Source: Anisus vortex (taxonomy: Eukaryota > Mollusca > Gastropoda > Planorbidae). Taken from it: a stretch of 64,000 nt of DNA. Positions 57,990 to 64,000 of this stretch are shown piece after piece (position 1 is the stretch's first letter; each line of letters begins with the position of its first letter). The notes beneath the pieces were generated by a model. It was given only the letters and a program-made list of their open reading frames with translations. It made no database searches and was not told where the DNA came from. The position numbers and the translations under genes are program-made. The stretch is from the NCBI GenBank assembly GCA_949126835.1, contig OX421494.1:5126353-5190352 (forward strand). Direction: 5' to 3'.

Positions 57990-59426
57990 CTATTATTAGT
58001 TAGTTAGTAAATGTTTAGTAAACTTTTTTGTTAGTCAGTTAATCGGTTATTGAATAAATTAGTGAGTACATTGGTGAGTGATTATATTAGTGGGTGAGTA
58101 TATTGCTTGGTTAGTTTCTTGGTTAGTTTTTAGGTAAGTCAGTTCATTCGTTGCCAGAAAATCGTAAATACCCCGACACAACTTCGTCAAGTTTCCCATT
58201 ACAGACCTGCTTGCTCCATCTCAGATGTCAACATTAATTAATAAACAAACATATTTCTTCCACTTTCGTCCTCCTCATAATGAAATGCTACATGACGTCA
58301 TCAGTGTCAATAGACAGACAATTGACGTGTTAACAATATCTCTAAACACACATTCCCAATTCTCATTAAAACATTTTTCTCCTCTCCTTTTGTAATCTCC
58401 CCTTTTTAAACCTGTTTGCATTCTGCGCATGTTTCCATATTTTTTTTAACGAGTGATTTAAGTTTAAATAAACACAGAAATAATGAAAGGAAAAAATACA
58501 GTTTTTCTTCGAGACTTGTAGGGGAGTAAAAAAAATACAAGCTTTTTAACAGAATGGAATATTTTAGCATTTTAAACAGGACAGGGAAGAAATTGTTTAC
58601 TTTTTATTTTATCAAGTTTTGTGTTAATGCCAATTGTATTTGATATCTTGAAATAAGGCCCTTTCTAATATTGCTGATGACACGGTGATGTTTATTATGT
58701 ATTTAATGCCAGAGGTTGACACACAAAAGAAAGGCTGGCAGGCTGAACAAGATAGGAGGGGCTCAAGAATGAGTCTTATAGTTTAGAAAAGTGCATTGCA
58801 TTGTTTCAATGACTCGGAGACCTTGGGTTTAAGCACAGCGAGTCAAAGATCAGAGATGTTGTATCGAGGCTTTTGATATGATATAATCGGGACAAGGTAA
58901 CACGGTATCACATATCCCTGACCCCCCTGGTCACCCTTTCTACCACTGATCTGACTTTAACTTTCAGCTAAATGACATAACCATAAATACCATGCAGCCC
59001 TTTGCAGGTCACGATTTACCTGCTCAAAGCCCCCCCCCCCTCCACCTCCTCCCCCTTCTCAGCCTACAATTCACCCATTTCGCCCACACTGCCTGACCAG
59101 AACGCACTTTGACTTGGCTGGAATAAGCCTGACAAAATGGTGCCAGACAAGCTAATGCCATCTTGTCACTGCAGTCACAAGCTATTATTCAATGTGTCAG
59201 TAAGTATAATGAGGTGAAATCAAAGCTCACATAATACAACTACAACAACACAAAACTGACAAGAAAAGATGGATAAAGGTGAATGATCATAACCACAGAA
59301 GGGTGTCGCTACAGTTTAGCATAGTTGTTCAGTTTCTAAAGTCATTATGCAAAGCCCATCCGTTTTCGCCGTAAACACTTTGTTATCATTGTAAAAGACA
59401 CACGGCGGCTTTGTTATAGACTAGAC
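57990..59426. other. Spacer with minisatellite remnants
   Basis: To about 58,150, degenerate words such as ttagtgagtatattggt continue the theme of the minisatellite at 57.4 kb. The rest shows no gene; a poly-C run lies near 59,031-59,042. Confidence 0.5.
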
Positions 59427-59636
59427 CAGAGGCCGGCAACCTAATCATTGATAACAGTGTGCCAAAGTATGATTTCAAATTCATTCAGCGTGCCAAGTGC
59501 CTAAAAGTCACCCTGTTATTTTCCTTACAGGATAGACTTGAATTGCATTTTTCATTTTCTGTGGGTCTTCAGTGTGCCATTGAAAATCGCTCTGCGTGGC
59601 AAGTCTGGCATGCGTGCTCTAGGTTGCCGACGCTAG
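59427..59636 (+). mobile_element. hAT-like miniature element, family 1, copy 5
   Basis: It begins cagaggccggcaacct and ends aggttgccgacgctag, an inverse pair with few mismatches. The interior has ttcattcagcgtgccaag and ccattgaaaatcgctctgcg as in the other copies. Confidence 0.75.
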
Positions 59637-59800
59637 GACATGAACAAGTAAAGTGCGAGACAAGTCTGGGATGAAACGATCTCAAACCTTACATTCATTC
59701 AATGCTCGGCAGTGTCCACCACTTCATTCCCGTGAATCAGTGTATGCAATTAGGGAGGGGGTGGGGGGGGGGGGGGGCAACTAAGTCAGACAGATAAGAA

Positions 59801-59950
59801 AAATGATCACTACAGTGGAGAATATAAAATGTCTAGTTTCAATGCTCATACAACTTTAAAGAGACAATCTTCTACCAAGGAAAATAATCACTACAGTGGA
59901 GAATATAAAATGTCTAGTTTCAAAGTTCATACAACTTTAAAGAGTCGAGG
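59801..59950. repeat. 81-bp tandem duplication
   Basis: atcactacagtggagaatat occurs at 59,806 and 59,887, and similarity runs on through ctagtttca and catacaactttaaagag. Confidence 0.85.
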
Positions 59951-60227
59951 TTCTGTGTGACGCTGTGGAAGTCAAGAAATCAATCATGAAACGTGTGCAA
60001 CGTCTGCTGCAATTTTCTCCAGAAACTGCATCGAGCCACGCAGATGCACCCAAAGGTACAGAGTTATGTGGAACTCAGATCTCAAGCATAAAACTTCAAC
60101 AACAAAAAGAGAGGCCAATCAATAAGTTGATTGATTCGCGATTGACTGTAGCTCCGGTACATTAAACAATGTGCACACAACGTAAGAAGTAATATATATA
60201 TATACAATACCATACTACAATCTACAC

Positions 60228-60331
60228 CAGGAGTGTGCAACATTTTTCCGCTTTGGGTCGCATATGAAATTTTATACAAGAAGGGCCACAGTCTGAAAAT
60301 TTATTTGCATTATCAGGGTTGCACACCCTTG
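60228..60331. mobile_element. 104-bp hAT-type miniature element with perfect target duplication
   Basis: The ends are CAGGAGTGTGCAAC and, inverted, CAAGGGTGTGCAAC. The 8-bp sequence atctacac flanks it exactly on both sides (60,220-60,227 and 60,332-60,339). The interior includes tgggtcgcatatgaaat and gggccacagt, and has no ORF. Confidence 0.88.
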
Positions 60332-60339
60332 ATCTACAC

Positions 60340-61065
60340 TGAAGACATTAGAAAGACGCGGGAAAGTAAACGGTAATATACACTCATGATGATAATAGTA
60401 AAACTAAAGGTACTTTGTTTTGGACTATATAAGGACAAACAATTTTCCATTATGGATAAATTAAGTGTCTTTGTATAGTTTTGAAAGGGAAACAACGCTA
60501 AAACACACAAAGTGTTACACGATGAGCTCAGCAGACGATAAAATGGAGAATCCAGCATCATTCTCGTGCACAAGAACAAATGTTTACAAATTGCTGGATT
60601 CGTTATTTCTTGATTGCGTTTAATATATTATAGGAAACAAATTATTCATCGTATGTTGAGCAAATAAATTTACAAAGTAAATAACTAGTCCCAACGTTTG
60701 ATTTAGTTTTTTTTTTAAAGAGGGCTTGAAAATCTAAATTTACTCTAAATTCATTTTGCACAAAACCCAAAAAAAGTGTCTTCGTCTCTTGATTTGAACA
60801 AAGGGAAAAAACAATTGATCACAGAATTCAAAGACAGAAGACTTAGAAAATGTTGTCTAAATTAAACACAGTAAATCATGGGAAACCAAAAAAAATAACG
60901 AAATAATTGTTAAGAAATAGAAGAAGTATGTTGAAATAAACGTTTAGAGTTGACCTTCGGCAAGGAGTTACAAGTATGCTGAAACAACACACACACACAC
61001 ACACACAGACAAAAAAACTGCATTGAATTTGGACAAAAGGGAATATACCATTTTACATCAGATCA
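60340..61065. other. AT-rich spacer
   Basis: No gene. A CA run lies near 60,988-61,008. Confidence 0.5.
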
Positions 61066-61345
61066 GACTATAACAAGATGGACGGCTTGTTTTGATATTT
61101 CTGCTATTTGATAACTTGAAATACTCTATGTTTCGGAATTTCCGTTCGCGCCCTGTCTCCTGGACTTCCATTTTAGTAAGTCGATATGATTTTCTCTATG
61201 GAAAATTAAGATTAAAATCGAAAGTTGTATACAACGGCTTAGGCACGTTTAGGTAACATTTAGTACAACGTTATTGGCTGCGCACTGGAAAATAACAACA
61301 CTTAAGGTCTAAGAATAGAGCAAGCGGGTCCATCTTATTATAGTC
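61066..61345. mobile_element. Inverted-repeat miniature element, family 2, copy 2
   Basis: It starts gactataacaagatggac and ends with the near-inverse of gactataataagatggacc. The interior aligns with 18,177-18,493 (tttctgctatttgat, gtatacaacgg, agaatagagcaagcgg). It has no ORF. Confidence 0.7.
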
Positions 61346-61635
61346 TTTGGTCAGATCTAAAAGCCGGTAGAACCACCAGTTGATTAATAACACCAAATAG
61401 ACCAGAACTCATTGGCCCTATCAATGCACAACTTTTCTACAACAAATTATGCTCTGCCTAAGGAAATATTCGTTTGGTTAAAACATTTTAAAACATCTTC
61501 TCTATAGCCCTAGATCTCACTGTAATGGCCGAAAGGGGTAAACGAATCTAAAGCCCCGTACACATCACATTAGAAAAATCGATATTATATTGAGATAGGG
61601 ACAATATATGTGTTTATTTTAGTGTATACATAAAT

Positions 61636-61790
61636 AAAAGAATGGGTGGGCGAGTGTGTAGTTAGGTGAATGGATGGATGGCTAAAGGTTTGCAAAGCTT
61701 GAATGAATGAAGAGTTGAATGGACGGTTTATGAATGGATAGATGATTGGGCAGCTGAATCGATGGATTGTTGGATGGCTAAGAGTATAGA
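61636..61790. repeat. Degenerate GAATGGATG-type simple repeat
   Basis: Words such as gaatgggtggg, gaatggatggatgg and gaatggatagatg recur without a fixed period. It is open on the minus strand only as a low-complexity frame. Confidence 0.6.
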
Positions 61791-62408
61791 TGGAAGATAA
61801 TGTTTGCATGAATGGGTTGACTGTTACGAAATACCCGGTACTAAATGTTTTGTATTATTGTGGGAGTATAATAATGTACTGAACTTTAACATAGTTTATA
61901 TAATTTATGAACATGAGAATCAGTTTCATAAATTAGAGATTATGTAGTTAAAGCGTATATATTAATATTTAGGTTGGGGTGAGTTAAATCAGATATTAAA
62001 ACAATAACAGATCAACAGATGACAAAACCAGCACATCCAACCCAGCAGTGGTCTGGCATTTCGCTCCATGATAACGTGTTTCAAGACAATGCACTAGCTC
62101 TCTACGTTGGACGCCTGTGGTTGGCAAGACTACGGGAGTGAGTCATCCCATCCTGCCTGCCACACGGCGACACACATACCACCGGGTCAATACAATACAC
62201 GACTCAACAAACACACACCTTTCTTCACCCGTGTGTGGCGCCAAGAGGAAGGGTCGGGGGCCAAGAAGGGCGTAAGGATGATGCATATGATGCCAGGAGA
62301 GAGTTTCTTGTTTACAAAAAAAGGGGGAACGTAAAGCAAGGCAAATAACGTAAAGAGAGACACGAAACTATAAACAATATGCCTTTGTTTTTTTTTTCAG
62401 GTACTTAC
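61791..62408 (-). other. Start of the first intron of the signal-peptide gene
   Basis: On the minus strand GTAAGTACC at 62,408-62,400 opens the intron. The sequence below it has no recognisable exon. Confidence 0.55.
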
Positions 62409-62507
62409 CGATTCCTGGGGGCGGGTTTGGGCGCTGGTAACCAAGAATAAAGCCAAGAAGATCACAACACCACAGTATCGATGTGTAAGTACTCCGTGTG
62501 TCGCCAT
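62409..62507 (-). CDS. First coding exon with signal peptide (33 codons)
   Basis: ATG at 62,507-62,505 has G at -3 and G at +4, and an in-frame TAG lies 12 codons upstream. The 33 codons give a short polar start (MATHGVLTHRYC), a hydrophobic core (GVVIFLALFLV) and a likely signal-peptidase site after TSA, followed by QTRPQES. The exon ends in phase 0 at a consensus donor, TCG|GTAAGTACC. Signal peptide plus donor on one strand is hard to get by chance. Partners: the two acidic exons at 10.9 and 9.8 kb on the same strand are also phase 0, so one secreted acidic protein is the simplest join. The alternative is a separate gene with its other exons outside the window or unrecognised. Confidence 0.75.
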
Positions 62508-63200
62508 TACGGCGTGTAGTCCGTTTCTAACTGGATGCTAGATGTGAAATACAGAAGACGTTTTGTGAGGTGGTTAGAATCGTTAATCGTCGATAGAATT
62601 GAGGGGAAACAACACATATACACGGTTCAAAATGAAAAACAAAACGCGAAAACTTAAAACAAATGATAATACGGCGGGCGCGTGGGGGTGAGTTTTGAGG
62701 AATTCTGATGAAGGTGTTTGGTGTCGCGCGCGGCCAATGCTGGTTGGCGGCAGTCTCACCCCTCACCCGTTCTATACCTCACGTTGGGGTTCGTCAGAGG
62801 ACACGGAAAGGCAATACTTCATGCTATCGATTAGAGAGAGAAGTTCTCTCTCTCTCGCTCTCACTCACTCGCTACTCCGTTCCACCCTGCTCCCCCCTCC
62901 CTCCCATCACACATCGCCTACACTCACACGCGCGCAGCCCTCCACTGTTGCTCAAGTCCTAACATATACGCCTCTTTCCCTCCCCCCCCCACCCCGCGCC
63001 CCAACCTTCACCCGGCGTTGGCGCTTTCTTTTTTTTTCTCTGTGTTTTGTTGGTGAGCAGTTGGGGACCTATACTGGAGGATAAAACAATGATGCGAGCA
63101 CAGACTAGTAGCTTTCTTTCTCTCTCCTCCCCCCTCTCTCTCTCTTTCTCTCTCTCTCTCTGCTAAAAAACAATGGCATAGCCCTGGACGCGTCCAAGCC
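62508..63200 (-). promoter_or_regulatory. Candidate 5' UTR and promoter region
   Basis: The region upstream of the signal-peptide exon is more CpG-containing than most of the window (for example cgcgcgcggcc at 62,727-62,737) and has pyrimidine-rich CT/TC runs (62,848-62,865; 63,112-63,163). No TATA box is evident. The transcription start cannot be placed. Confidence 0.35.
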
Positions 63201-63431
63201 TTGGATCGAAAACCAAGTAGCCAAATGAACACCCCCACCCCACCCTCTTTCCACAACACCCCCTGCTCCTCGTGTGTGTGTGTCAGGCCCCGCTCCCTAT
63301 CATCATTTTCCCCGATCACAGAATAACATTTACATAACTCTGGAGCCATGCAATGGAATGTTTCCTTTGTGCCCTCTCTGTGTGTTGGGAGCTGAGCGTG
63401 CCAAGATTTGACATGATCATCAAATTGTGTT

Positions 63432-63900
63432 GGCATCACATCCAAGTTTAAATGTCATATTATTATGTTGGCACGGGGGTGGGGATGACATTTGATGCGT
63501 AGGTATCATATCCAACATTAAATGTCATTTGTTGGCACGGGAGTGGACATCTAATGTGTTGTGGTAGTGGGTATCACATTCATCGATAAATATCATATGT
63601 TGACATGGGGGGTGACATTTGATTTGTAGGTATCACATCCAACATTAAATGCCATAAGTTGACATAGTGGGGTGGAGATGGCATTTGATGTGTAGGTATC
63701 ACATCCAACATTAAATGTCATATTTTGACAAATTTGATGTGTTGGTATCACATTCAACATTTTAAATGACATATGGCATGGGAATAAACATCAAATTTGA
63801 TGTGTAGGTATCAGTATGACGTCCAACATAATGTGCCATCTGTTGATGTGAAGGTGGACATCAATTATGTAGGTATCACATTCAACATTAAATATCAAAC
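63432..63900. repeat. Degenerate tandem repeat of 50-70 bp, 8 units
   Basis: ggtatcacatccaacattaa-type words start at 63,432, 63,502, 63,570, 63,629, 63,695, 63,744, 63,807 and 63,872. Each is followed by atgtcat and usually by ttgacat or ttggcac. Spacing varies from 49 to 70 bp. Confidence 0.85.
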
Positions 63901-64000
63901 GTTGGATGATATGGTGAGATTTTTCTTTATAAATCAATGCTGTATAAAACACACAAAACATAAAATTGAAAAACTTTTTACAATATCACATATCACTGTT

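Noticed and set aside
62389..62440. Plus-strand acceptor (T-run followed by cag) at 62,400
   Set aside because: The same bases are better explained as the donor of the minus-strand signal-peptide exon. No plus-strand coding sequence follows.

Overview
The window looks like animal nuclear DNA, most likely from a gastropod mollusc. This rests on split genes with consensus AG/GT splice sites, a very large AT-rich intron-like interval, several families of non-LTR retrotransposons, tRNA-derived SINEs, hAT-type miniature elements, many minisatellites and frequent poly-C/poly-G runs. The species cannot be named from the sequence. There is no operon structure, rRNA, CRISPR array or convincing functional tRNA gene.

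Host gene. One convincing gene lies on the minus strand. Its two 3' exons are at 10,871-10,966 and 7,394-9,847, followed by a poly(A) signal at 7,037-7,042. They encode a long, acidic, Ser/Glu/Lys-rich, probably disordered protein. At the far right end (62,409-62,507, minus) is a clear first coding exon with a signal peptide and a consensus splice donor. All observed exon borders are phase 0, so the simplest model is one secreted or lumenal protein of at least 882 residues whose gene fills most of the window, with an intron of about 51 kb. Joining the far exon to the other two is inference; each exon by itself is well supported.

Left region (0.5-6.5 kb). A 231-bp SINE with a 9-bp target duplication is split by a 5.7-kb LTR retrotransposon with its own 5-bp duplication. 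The LTRs differ by one substitution and a 2-bp poly-C indel, so the insertion is recent. The element has one 682-codon ORF in which Gag and protease run directly into the last piece of reverse transcriptase. The polymerase core, RNase H and integrase are gone, so it is a non-autonomous derivative that must have been moved by helper proteins.

Middle (11.5-17 kb). A nearly complete non-LTR retrotransposon (endonuclease, reverse transcriptase, RNase H, CCHC tail) lies on the minus strand, broken by a small frameshift in RNase H. A duplicated tail sits beside it and another tail fragment is at 26 kb.

From 17 to 62 kb I see no host exon I can defend. The interval holds LINE fragments of two more families (28.9-29.7 kb; 26.6, 45 and 56 kb), SINE copies (21.8, 49.2, 57.7 kb), hAT miniature elements (25.2, 28.4, 40.7, 44.7, 45.6, 59.4, 60.2 kb), a second inverted-repeat family (18.2 and 61.1 kb), and minisatellites at 19.6, 31.7, 32.5, 38.2, 44.2, 48.1, 54.0, 57.4 and 63.4 kb. 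If the gene model is right, all of this is intronic.
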